NCBI GenBank assembly: GCA_041565275.1
Contig: JBFGVE010000110.1
Span: forward strand, 1 to 9,641
Length of the DNA stretch: 9,641 nucleotides
Direction of reading: 5' to 3'
Source: CAWUKT01 sp041565275
Lineage (GTDB): Bacteria; Bacteroidota; Bacteroidia; J057; JADKCL01
The position numbers and the translations under genes were made by a program. The notes below the pieces were generated by a model. It was not told the DNA's origin, ran no database searches, and saw only the letters and a program-made list of their open reading frames with translations. Positions 1 through 8,062 of the stretch are shown here, one piece after another. Each line of letters opens with the position of its first letter. Within the stretch, counting starts at the first letter, position 1.

Positions 1-17
1 GAAATTGGACTTAATAT

Positions 18-88
18 TGTGCATCGGTTATAGATTAAGGGTTTAACAACTACTAATCTACTCAATATGAGGCCGATGCACATTTTTT
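18..88 (+). terminator. Structured inverted repeat with T-run; possible terminator or small-RNA 3' end
   Basis: A perfect 10-base inverted repeat (TGTGCATCGG at 18-27, CCGATGCACA at 73-82) is followed directly by six Ts at 83-88. The 45-base interval is itself structured: a second perfect 7-base inverted repeat (TAGATTA 31-37, TAATCTA 54-60) and a small 3-base one (CTC 61-63, GAG 69-71). The T-run lies on the plus-strand 3' side, so as an intrinsic terminator it would end rightward transcription coming from left of the window. On the minus strand, downstream of the macroglobulin gene, no T-run follows. The large branched loop is unusual for a simple terminator, so a structured RNA end is an alternative. 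The repeats are seen directly; the function is inferred. Confidence 0.45.
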
Positions 89-141
89 ATATCAACATTT
101 TAATTCACACTACGGGTTAAACTCAGATAAACAAACCGAAA

Positions 142-3100
142 TTATTTAGGCTCTACCCTAACCCATTGAGCACCGTGATAGGACCGGAAGTCAGGATCAT
201 ACATGGCCTCACAGCCCAATGGCGCAAGTTTGAATTTGCCCGCATTGACTGCACGCAACATGTAATGATACGTTCTTTTGTCGTTTGCAAGCATACTTGT
301 AAAGAGCAACAGGCGATCATCCCGGACATCAAGGTATTCCGGGTACAGGGTATTTTTGATCCAACTGAGTGAGGTTGATGTGCCGAGCCTCGGGTTCTCG
401 ATCTCAAATCCAGCCGGGATCAAGTCGGAAACTACCAGATTCTGTACTCCCAGCAACCCGGTTTTCAATTGCAGCTCACATACAATGAGGTCACCCTGAC
501 GGACGATCCCGTCGGTAATGACTTCTCCTGAGCGGGTATAGTATTGGCGCCGGGCCACAATATTCTTATCCTCTTCTTTGACTTCACCTCCTACTTTTTT
601 AATTCCTTCCGTGCTCCAGAAATAATAAGCTTCACCTGTTCCGGATGCTTTGAGGGTCACCTGCTGACCGTTAAACTGGTCAGACTTCAGGCTCCAGTCC
701 TGGTTGTCGTAGGTACCGACCTTCTTGCCCGCCACCGTAACATCAATCCTGATGTCTGCCTTGGCGTTGCGGCTGGCGGCTTTTCCAAGTGCAAGGAAGG
801 TCCATGCACGGTCCTGGGTATTGTACAACTGGTTCTTGCTCACGGAGCTGAGGTATTTTACAATGGATGGCACCTGCTTGTTGCTGGGATCAATATCGCA
901 TAGAACGCTGAGGACGATAGCATTGGCACGGACGGGCGAGTCAAAGCTTCCACCGGACTCACGTACCGGATTTTCGGCAATAAATGCCTGCGGCATCAAT
1001 TCTTTGAATGCATTCCAATCTTTGATCAGGGCAAAGGCTCCCGCAAGAAGATATTTTGAATCCGTGGTGAGCAGGTGGGGACGCACACGGTAGTAATTCA
1101 TAAGAGAGACGTCAGCCCGTTCGGCCAGAGCAAGTACATATAAACTGTAAATGACCTCTTTTCTAACCCGGATCTCTTCGAGGACGCGATTGACGCCTCT
1201 GTAAGAACGATAAGTATAGGTATCCTTGTCTGCGGCTTCACTGGAGAGGTAGCCCAGCAGGCGGTTCAGGACTCCGGACTGAACATCATATCCGTTTTTC
1301 TTTGCTTCTACGAGAAAGTGAGCGGCAAAAGTAGAGCCCCACCAGTTGGTATAGCTACCACCTGGCCAGTAAGCGAGGGAGCCATCGCTCAGTTGCATAG
1401 ACTGTAGCTTCCGGATGCCTTGTTTGACAAAGTACACGGGGTTACCATCGATGTAGGCTTCAGGTGCAACGGCAGCGGCAAGGTCCTCGAAATAGAGTTG
1501 TGGAAACAGCTTGGAAGTCGTTTGTTCGAGGCACCCGTGGGGATATTTAACCAGGTAGTTCAAATTGCCCGCATGTTGGATCCCGGGAAATTTGGAAATG
1601 CTGAAGGTCGTATTCTGGGTACCTTTCAGGAAGTTGGCGGGGATTTCTACCGTAGCTGTCGATCCGGCCTTCACCCGGCCAAAGTCTTCTTCGACGACCA
1701 GAGGTGAAGTCGGGCGTACCCCGATCTCGACTTCGTTGGTCACCTTGTCCAAACCAGTGGTAGATATGATTATCTTTCCTTTACCAACTTCGTTGCCCAC
1801 CTGAAGGCCAAACTTCACATTCCGGTTATCCTTGCCTTTCATGTTGACGGATTGGGTTGTACTTGAAGTCACCTTGATAGGGCCTTCGGTACTTACTTTT
1901 ACCTCTACCTTTCCGGACTTGTCGGTAGTGTTCATCAGAGATACCGGAAGTACGATAGAGTCATTCGGAGACAGGAATCTGGGGATAGATGGCAGGACCA
2001 CAACATCGTCGGTAATGGTCAAATTCTTGTCGGCGGAGCCAAAGCGCTTGCCGGTGTAGGCAACTGCCATGATACGGGCAGATCCGTTGAATTGAGGAAC
2101 CGGGACAGTGATCCGGACTTCTCCCTTAGAATCCGTTTTACGGACCCCTGACCAGAAAGACAGAAGCTTGAACCGCTTCGCAGAAATAGGATTGGCGCGT
2201 TTGGCAAGGCCGTCTTCCCCTTCGCCACCGGCAACGGAGGAGGACATACCCACCACTTCATCCAGCAGGTACTCATAAAGATCATAGCTGCTGACACTGA
2301 GTTTCCGCTTGGCATACATAAATGCATATGGATCCGGCGTCCTGTAATTCTTGACCTGGAGAATGCCCTCGTCCACAACCGCGAGCGTAATGTGGACGTT
2401 TTCCTGCGCATTGGTCTTGACCAAAATTTCTTGGTTGCGACGGGGCTTGATCCGGTCTGGTGCATCAATCTGAACGTCAATTTTGTTACTGGCTTCCTCC
2501 ACCATAAGGGGTTGGTAGCCGTGACCGACGAGGAAAGGTGTTGCACTTTCAGCAGAATGGCCTTTGAAAATAGTAGCACTCACAAAGACATTAGGAAGGT
2601 GGTCGCCTGTAACCGGGATCGTAATCTCGGCAGAATTATTCTCTACCTGAACGATCTGGTGATCCATGACCCGGTCGCGCTCAATGGTAACCAACATTTT
2701 ACCCGAAAAAGGAGTCTTAAAGAGTAATTTTGCAGATTCACCGGGGGCATATTTCTTCTTGTCGGGAACGATCTCAATCCGGCCTTCACGGTCTACTTGG
2801 AAGGAAGTAGAAGTGGAAGAGGAACTTCCGTATGCGTAAAAGGTCCTGCTGGTATAGCGGGTTTCTCCACGTTTACGTAATCTGATCTCATACTGTCCTG
2901 ATCGCTTGGGAATAAAATCCTGCTTGGATGGCCCACTCAGGGTCAGTTGTTTCTTTTCTTCCTGGATCTCTTTGCGTACCGACTGGTATTTGTAGCTGCC
3001 GTTGCTATTCTTCTGCAATGATGTACGCCATTCGTAGCGGATCACTTCCATCTCGGCAGCAAAACTTTTCAGGACTTTGTCCCTGCTGTCCACTGCAACT

Positions 3101-5604
3101 GCAGAGAAACTGACAGGATTGCCAATTCCTACGTAGTAGTCGCTGCTTTTCAGCCCAACAAAATAATCGTTGGGAAGGTAGTCGAATGGTACAGTTCTGG
3201 AGACAGTGCGCCCGGTGGCATCAAAGACGGTGACATAAGCTGTGCCCTTGACAATTCCGGATGCGGTGACCCCTGTGGGTGCTGTCCAGCTAAATTTGTC
3301 CTTCCCTTCGGTATCCAGGCGCCCTTCCCCAAAATCATTGTCCAGGTAGTCATTGCTAACTGTACGGGGGTAGAAATTATAATCGGGATATTGCTTGCTG
3401 TAGAAGGATTGGTGGCGGAGGCGAATGTCGACTTCATAGGAATGCTCGGAACAAGGTGCACCAAAGAGATATTCTGAAAATATATCGATGCTGAGTTCTT
3501 CTCCGGGTTTTAGCTGCAACTTGTTTGCTTCTGCTTCTACCCTGATTTTATCCGGCACGAACTCCTCGACAGAAAATTGGTAACTAGACAGCAGTTGGCC
3601 ATCCCCTGTAAAGGCTTCCAAGGTATAATCACCAGTCGCAGCGTATGCGGGCAGTTGAACTTCCAGATCAGTACTTCCCTCTTTGTTCAAGGTCTTTTTG
3701 CTCTCCATGAAAATGCGTCCCCGAGGGTTGATCACCTTCAGGACAACCGGGAGATCAGGCACAGTGCCTAGGTTCTTGTCACGGACAATCGTGTTGAAGT
3801 GTGCTGTCTCACCAGGACGGAATAGGTTTCGGTCCCCATAAACATAGGTGTCGTAAGTAGGCGAATATTCTCTTTTTCCACCTACATCAAAGCGGGACAG
3901 ACCTACTTCGGTAGATTTAAAATCGATAAAATTGAAGTCCTCTCCAAGCTTGGCAGTTAGCATCCGGGGAACGAAATCTTTGATGTCTTCGGTAATATTC
4001 TTGAAGTGGGCAATGCCGTTGGCATCAGTTTTTGCGGTCAGTAGCGGCTGGTTATTGGTAGATATCAATCCTACATCCACACCGGCCAGCGGTTCGGCGG
4101 TACGGATCGAGTTGACCATGACAAACAATTCGTCGTGTGAACGTTTGGTAACAATCCCAAGATCTGAGACGGAGACAACCTTTAAATCTTTGCGCCAATA
4201 ATCCCGGTCATCGCGGACTTCTATCACATAGATACCGCCAAACCGTTTATCCAGGAATTTATTGAGGTTGATGGTAAAGGCTTCCCGGCGGTTTTTGTTG
4301 TCTCCCAGGATTACTGAATCAGTATGCAGGAGGCGGCCATAGTTGCCTACATCGCTTCCATAATAGTAATAGTCGTCGTAGTAATAATCGTCACCGTAGT
4401 AGTCATCGTCATTTTGGGAAACGAATCCATTCCGGACCCCACAGCAATTGTCAGAGTAGTATCCTCCTCCCCTACTGTACAAGTAGTAGAGCAGATTGTT
4501 GGCAAATACTTCATAGATCGTAACATTTGCCCGGCGTATATTCACTGCTTCAACCTTAAGGTTTTCCATCCCTCCCCGCATCAGGTACTGTCCACTTTTG
4601 TCGGAGAATTTCAGGTCCGGACTGAGGTCAGCCATTACCACTTCCTGGGTGTAGGCGTCGTCCATTTGGCCACCGTACAAGCCGGGAAGCCCTTTGTTGA
4701 CGTTCAAAACAACCATGGTACCCGGTTCAAAATCGGCTTCGAGACGGAAACTGTTCGCTGTGGTAAAGATTTTAAGATCTTTCTTGGGGCTGATCTTTAC
4801 AAATTTTCGAATATCCTTTTCGTCGACTGCCTGGGTGGTGAAGACTTCGATCCATCCTTTTTTGCCATCGTAACCAGAGGAGACATTGGTCACCGCAAGG
4901 CGGGTCAGAGGATCAAGTTTTACATCGTAAGCACGCGCTTCGGACATAGGCCGTTCTGTCGCGATCGACTTCAGACCAGACTCGATCGTTATTTTGAATT
5001 CCTGGAATTTTTCGGTTTGCTGCACCTCACCGAAGTCCACCGCAATGATCTTATCAGGCTCTGTGGTAACCACCGTAAAATTCTTGACGGATTTATCTCC
5101 TTTTCGCACTTCCAGGAAATCAACGATGGCCTTAGGGTCAACCTCATAGTTGAAATAGAGGTTGGCCCGAACCGAAACTTTGAACTCGGAATGCGGGATC
5201 TGGGTCCAGAAAAACTCTACACGGAGAGCATCAAAGTATTCCGTATGAAAGCTGACCGGCTCAAAAGAACCCTTTTTGTCGGTATCGGCGAGCACTCTAT
5301 CCGTTACCTTGGCAGTATAATCTTGCCCTGGTTTAAGTGGAATGGCCGGGGAAAACAAAAGTTTGTTGGGAGCATCCCATTTATATTTTCCTGAAACGGC
5401 GGGGTCAAATTCAATATAGTCTCCGTCAATCCATTCTCCGACCTTACCTTCGGGAGCAAGGGCTTCACTGAATTCAACTTCAAAAGTGGTGTATTCTTCT
5501 ACCTCGCCGGTTGGGCTGAAGGCAGTAATGCTGACCCCATTGCCAGAACAAGAAGCCAAGAACAGAAGAATAGAAAATAAAAAGGGTATTAGCTGGTTTT
5601 TCAT
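142..5604 (-). CDS. Alpha-2-macroglobulin family lipoprotein with thioester (YfhM-like)
   Basis: This gene encodes a 1820-residue bacterial alpha-2-macroglobulin. Family members are envelope protease traps: a protease cuts the protein, which exposes a Cys-Gln thioester that captures the attacker covalently. I place the start at the ATG at 5604 because a textbook lipoprotein signal follows: MKN, a hydrophobic stretch, then lipobox LASC with the lipidated Cys19. An in-frame ATG at 5667 would put 21 polar residues before this signal. Visible parts are an N-terminal Ig-like region (about 25-120), an Asp/Tyr-rich tract (about 398-417), a macroglobulin domain containing YVYGDRNLFRPGE (near 587), the A2M-domain segment FWSGVRKTDSKGEV (near 1150), the thioester motif PHGCLEQTTS with Cys1358 and Gln1361, a helical thioester domain to about 1620, and a C-terminal beta domain with LIPAGFEIENPRL (near 1715). 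It is somewhat longer than E. coli YfhM (about 1650 residues). The family and thioester are clear; the target proteases are unknown. The often-associated penicillin-binding protein 1C gene is not in the window. Confidence 0.95.
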   Translation of the reverse strand: MKNQLIPFLFSILLFLASCSGNGVSITAFSPTGEVEEYTTFEVEFSEALAPEGKVGEWIDGDYIEFDPAVSGKYKWDAPNKLLFSPAIPLKPGQDYTAKVTDRVLADTDKKGSFEPVSFHTEYFDALRVEFFWTQIPHSEFKVSVRANLYFNYEVDPKAIVDFLEVRKGDKSVKNFTVVTTEPDKIIAVDFGEVQQTEKFQEFKITIESGLKSIATERPMSEARAYDVKLDPLTRLAVTNVSSGYDGKKGWIEVFTTQAVDEKDIRKFVKISPKKDLKIFTTANSFRLEADFEPGTMVVLNVNKGLPGLYGGQMDDAYTQEVVMADLSPDLKFSDKSGQYLMRGGMENLKVEAVNIRRANVTIYEVFANNLLYYLYSRGGGYYSDNCCGVRNGFVSQNDDDYYGDDYYYDDYYYYGSDVGNYGRLLHTDSVILGDNKNRREAFTINLNKFLDKRFGGIYVIEVRDDRDYWRKDLKVVSVSDLGIVTKRSHDELFVMVNSIRTAEPLAGVDVGLISTNNQPLLTAKTDANGIAHFKNITEDIKDFVPRMLTAKLGEDFNFIDFKSTEVGLSRFDVGGKREYSPTYDTYVYGDRNLFRPGETAHFNTIVRDKNLGTVPDLPVVLKVINPRGRIFMESKKTLNKEGSTDLEVQLPAYAATGDYTLEAFTGDGQLLSSYQFSVEEFVPDKIRVEAEANKLQLKPGEELSIDIFSEYLFGAPCSEHSYEVDIRLRHQSFYSKQYPDYNFYPRTVSNDYLDNDFGEGRLDTEGKDKFSWTAPTGVTASGIVKGTAYVTVFDATGRTVSRTVPFDYLPNDYFVGLKSSDYYVGIGNPVSFSAVAVDSRDKVLKSFAAEMEVIRYEWRTSLQKNSNGSYKYQSVRKEIQEEKKQLTLSGPSKQDFIPKRSGQYEIRLRKRGETRYTSRTFYAYGSSSSTSTSFQVDREGRIEIVPDKKKYAPGESAKLLFKTPFSGKMLVTIERDRVMDHQIVQVENNSAEITIPVTGDHLPNVFVSATIFKGHSAESATPFLVGHGYQPLMVEEASNKIDVQIDAPDRIKPRRNQEILVKTNAQENVHITLAVVDEGILQVKNYRTPDPYAFMYAKRKLSVSSYDLYEYLLDEVVGMSSSVAGGEGEDGLAKRANPISAKRFKLLSFWSGVRKTDSKGEVRITVPVPQFNGSARIMAVAYTGKRFGSADKNLTITDDVVVLPSIPRFLSPNDSIVLPVSLMNTTDKSGKVEVKVSTEGPIKVTSSTTQSVNMKGKDNRNVKFGLQVGNEVGKGKIIISTTGLDKVTNEVEIGVRPTSPLVVEEDFGRVKAGSTATVEIPANFLKGTQNTTFSISKFPGIQHAGNLNYLVKYPHGCLEQTTSKLFPQLYFEDLAAAVAPEAYIDGNPVYFVKQGIRKLQSMQLSDGSLAYWPGGSYTNWWGSTFAAHFLVEAKKNGYDVQSGVLNRLLGYLSSEAADKDTYTYRSYRGVNRVLEEIRVRKEVIYSLYVLALAERADVSLMNYYRVRPHLLTTDSKYLLAGAFALIKDWNAFKELMPQAFIAENPVRESGGSFDSPVRANAIVLSVLCDIDPSNKQVPSIVKYLSSVSKNQLYNTQDRAWTFLALGKAASRNAKADIRIDVTVAGKKVGTYDNQDWSLKSDQFNGQQVTLKASGTGEAYYFWSTEGIKKVGGEVKEEDKNIVARRQYYTRSGEVITDGIVRQGDLIVCELQLKTGLLGVQNLVVSDLIPAGFEIENPRLGTSTSLSWIKNTLYPEYLDVRDDRLLLFTSMLANDKRTYHYMLRAVNAGKFKLAPLGCEAMYDPDFRSYHGAQWVRVEPK

Positions 5605-5626
5605 GGGTATTGAGTAATGAACCACG

Positions 5627-5657
5627 GAAAGATACACAAACTGTCTCCCAAGGTAAA
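5627..5657 (-). promoter_or_regulatory. Candidate Bacteroidota-type promoter for the macroglobulin gene
   Basis: Read on the minus strand, TTTA (5657-5654) is followed after exactly 19 bases by TATCTTTC (5634-5627). The Bacteroidota primary-sigma consensus is TTTG, about 19-21 bases, then TAnnTTTG, so the matches are 3 of 4 and 5 of 6 fixed bases with correct spacing. The -7 element ends 22 bases before the ATG at 5604, which implies a very short leader. It lies downstream of the alternative ATG at 5667 and so supports the shorter start. The region is AT-rich, so a chance match is possible. Confidence 0.35.
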
Positions 5658-5711
5658 TTTTTTGCATTTATTTTCCGTTATTTTGGCTTGAATTTTGAGT
5701 TCAGGGATACC

Positions 5712-6263
5712 ATGTTTAGAGTAAGTGTTTACGGATTGTGGTCGAGGGATTTCATGTCTTCGCTCTCCCGGGTATTGGCAGAACTTTTTGATACCAGTCT
5801 TGAGGCAGCAAGGGCTAAGGTGGAGCAAGTGACAAGCGGTGAAGTCATAACCTGGGAAAATCTGAATATGAAAAAAGCCGTCCTCCTCGCGGAAGGTCTG
5901 ATGGAATACGGTGCTTATGTAGGGGTAGAACAGACCGGTCCTTTGTCAGAAGAACAATACACGGCTGAGATCATTGAAGATTTATCCCCTGACCTTACGG
6001 GCTGGGTGGTAGTTTTGGACAAAACAGAAGAACATGTACAGAAGATCATCGACCCAAAATACCTGGTAAAGCTCAGGTTTGGGAATGAGCGGATGCAGGA
6101 CAGGATTGGGGAAGCATTGATGTGGCGTGGTGCAGCACCTATTTCCAAAATCGTTGAGGAAGATCTTGAGGCTAAGATGAAGGCATGGCGAGAAGCCTGG
6201 GGGCAGCGGATACGGGCAGCAATTGCACGGAAGATCGCTCTGCGAAAGAAGGAAGAGGAATAG
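5712..6263 (+). CDS. Protein of unknown function with an L7/L12-CTD/ClpS-like N-terminal region
   Basis: I do not recognise this 183-residue protein as a named family. It has no signal peptide or membrane segment, so it is probably cytoplasmic. Residues 2-74 read as beta (FRVSVYG), helix (FMSSLSRVLAELFDT), helix (SLEAARAKVEQV), loop, helix (MKKAVLLAEGLMEYG) and beta (AYVGVEQ). This order, including the phrase 'SLEAA.. VE.V' and a final 'L...GA.V.V', resembles the C-terminal domain of ribosomal protein L7/L12 and the related ClpS fold. Residues 80-145 look like a mixed alpha/beta segment (GWVVVLDKTEEHVQ), and 146-183 form a charged helix ending in a Lys/Glu tail. I chose ATG 5712 because it keeps the first predicted strand. 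The frame is open from an upstream ATG at 5610, but that extension runs through the divergent gene's candidate promoter and reads as low-complexity. An ATG at 5754 is a further alternative. The gene is divergent from the macroglobulin gene and 69 bases upstream of fhs. Confidence 0.75.
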   Translation: MFRVSVYGLWSRDFMSSLSRVLAELFDTSLEAARAKVEQVTSGEVITWENLNMKKAVLLAEGLMEYGAYVGVEQTGPLSEEQYTAEIIEDLSPDLTGWVVVLDKTEEHVQKIIDPKYLVKLRFGNERMQDRIGEALMWRGAAPISKIVEEDLEAKMKAWREAWGQRIRAAIARKIALRKKEEE

Positions 6264-6332
6264 TACAACTTGTGTTATAGTTGAGGGTAAAATACTATCT
6301 TCATGCCATTGTTTGATTAACATTTTGAAGTA

Positions 6333-8021
6333 ATGGCAAAAAGTGCACGCATCAGATCTGATTTAGAAATAGCCCAGGAAGCTGAACTAATGCATATTCG
6401 CGAGGTTGCAGGCAAACTGGGAATCCCCGAAGACGAATTGGAGATGTACGGCAAATACAAAGCCAAGCTTCCATTGAACCATATCAATGAAAACCAGCTC
6501 AGGGACAGCAACCTTATTTTGGTAACAGCTATTACTCCTACTCCGGCAGGAGAAGGTAAGACAACCACCTCAATAGGACTGACCGAAGGGCTAAACAAAA
6601 TCGGCAAGAATGCAACGGTCGTACTTCGGGAACCATCTCTCGGACCCGTCTTTGGGATCAAAGGAGGCGCAGCAGGCGGTGGTTATTCGCAGGTTGTGCC
6701 GATGGAGGACATCAATCTACATTTCACTGGTGACTTTTCTGCCATTGAGAAGGCAAATAATCTTCTCTCTGCACTGATAGATAACAATATTCAAAATCCT
6801 TCGAGAAGCCTTGGATTAGATCCCAGGTCGGTATCCTGGAAAAGGGTTATGGATATGAATGACCGTGCTCTCCGAAATATTGTAGTTGGCTTGGGTGGAA
6901 AAAGTGGAGGAATGCCTCGTGAAGAAGGTTTTAATATCACTGCTGCTTCTGAAATAATGGCGATTCTCTGCCTGGCCAATAATCTGACGGACCTGAAAGA
7001 AAAGATCGGCAATATATACGTTGGGGATACCTATGACCGGACAGCGATCTATGCCCGCGACCTGAATGCGCACGGTGCTTTGACAACCTTGTTAAAGGAT
7101 GCGATCAAGCCAAATCTGGTTCAGACCCTAGAGGGCAATCCCGCCATCATCCATGGCGGGCCTTTTGCAAACATTGCCCAGGGTACAAACTCTATTATCG
7201 CCACCAAAATGGGACTTTCTTTGAGTGAATATGTGGTGACGGAGGCAGGATTCGGAGCCGATCTGGGAGCGGAGAAGTTTTTGAATATCAAATGTGGTTA
7301 TGCAAACTTGTCACCTAAAGCAGTGGTGATCGTAGCTACTGTCAGAGCTTTGAAGTACCATGGCGGTAAAAAACTAGATTCACTTCGCGAACCTGATACC
7401 TCCGCACTGGAACGTGGCCTGGTCAATTTGGATAAACACATTGAAAACCTCAATCTTTTCGGTATTCCTGCTGTGGTTTCTATCAACCGATTCATTTCTG
7501 ATACCGAGGAGGAGGTTGCACTTGTTCGTAAGCATTGCAGAAACTTGGGGGTAAGGGTTGCTCTGAGTGAAGGCTGGGAATTTGGTGGCGAAGGAATGAA
7601 AGAGTTGGCGCATGAAGTTGCTGATGCAGCCGCAAGTTGTACCGGTCCTTACAAGCCGCTTTATGACTGGGAAGAAACCGTTGAAAACAAGATTGAAACC
7701 ATTTCCAAGAAGATCTACGGTGCGGGCTCAGTAGTCTTTACTTCTCAGGCCCGATTGAACATAAAGCGGGTGAAACGACTTGGTTTGGAAAAGCTCCCGG
7801 TTTGCATGGCCAAGACACAAAATTCTTTGTCAGACAATCCCAAGCTCCTAGGGCGGCCCAGTGGATTTGAATTGACGGTAAGGGAGATTGAAATTGCGTC
7901 AGGAGCTGGATTTATCATTCCAATTCTTGGAAATATGTTGCGCATGCCGGGCTTGCCCTCCGTACCAAGTGCAGAGAAGATCGACATTGATGCCAATGGG
8001 CAGATCACCGGATTGTTCTAA
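6333..8021 (+). CDS. fhs: Formate--tetrahydrofolate ligase
   Basis: Fhs (EC 6.3.4.3) joins formate to tetrahydrofolate using ATP, giving 10-formyl-tetrahydrofolate for purine synthesis, initiator-tRNA formylation and other one-carbon reactions in the cytoplasm. The 562-residue product is close to the family's usual length of about 555. Diagnostic segments are the N-terminal helix-rich start with LPLNHINENQLRDSNLILVTAI, the nucleotide-binding loop TPTPAGEGKTTTS (68-80), EPSLGPVFGIKGGAAGGGYS (100-119) and VVPMEDINLHFTGD (121-134), all typical of Fhs, and a C-terminal IIPILGNMLRMPGLPSVPSA. The ATG at 6333 starts the expected N-terminus. The 69-base gap before it could hold a promoter, but I see no convincing match to the Bacteroidota consensus. 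No other folate gene is in the window. No frameshift or missing motif is visible. Confidence 0.98.
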   Translation: MAKSARIRSDLEIAQEAELMHIREVAGKLGIPEDELEMYGKYKAKLPLNHINENQLRDSNLILVTAITPTPAGEGKTTTSIGLTEGLNKIGKNATVVLREPSLGPVFGIKGGAAGGGYSQVVPMEDINLHFTGDFSAIEKANNLLSALIDNNIQNPSRSLGLDPRSVSWKRVMDMNDRALRNIVVGLGGKSGGMPREEGFNITAASEIMAILCLANNLTDLKEKIGNIYVGDTYDRTAIYARDLNAHGALTTLLKDAIKPNLVQTLEGNPAIIHGGPFANIAQGTNSIIATKMGLSLSEYVVTEAGFGADLGAEKFLNIKCGYANLSPKAVVIVATVRALKYHGGKKLDSLREPDTSALERGLVNLDKHIENLNLFGIPAVVSINRFISDTEEEVALVRKHCRNLGVRVALSEGWEFGGEGMKELAHEVADAAASCTGPYKPLYDWEETVENKIETISKKIYGAGSVVFTSQARLNIKRVKRLGLEKLPVCMAKTQNSLSDNPKLLGRPSGFELTVREIEIASGAGFIIPILGNMLRMPGLPSVPSAEKIDIDANGQITGLF

Positions 8022-8062
8022 CCCGGACAACCTATTTTTGACACTCCACTGAAGCACGCTTT

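Noticed and set aside
41..122. GTTTAAC (41-47) and GTTAAAC (116-122) as an integron-like or recombination-site pair.
   Set aside because: They are short and AT-rich, do not fit the attC arrangement, and there is no integrase or cassette gene nearby.
2019..2579. A 186-codon minus-strand frame overlapping the macroglobulin gene.
   Set aside because: It is an alternative-frame shadow rich in Ser, Arg and Pro; the macroglobulin frame carries the conserved A2M segment here.
4324..5394. A 356-codon open frame on the plus strand, antisense to the macroglobulin gene.
   Set aside because: It lies wholly inside a confidently assigned gene. Its start is a run of Val and Ile that is the antisense reading of the Asp/Tyr-rich tract, and it shows no recognisable motif.
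6264..6332. A promoter for fhs in the 69-base gap.
   Set aside because: No TTTG/TAnnTTTG pair with 19-21 base spacing is convincing; the best -7-like element matches poorly.
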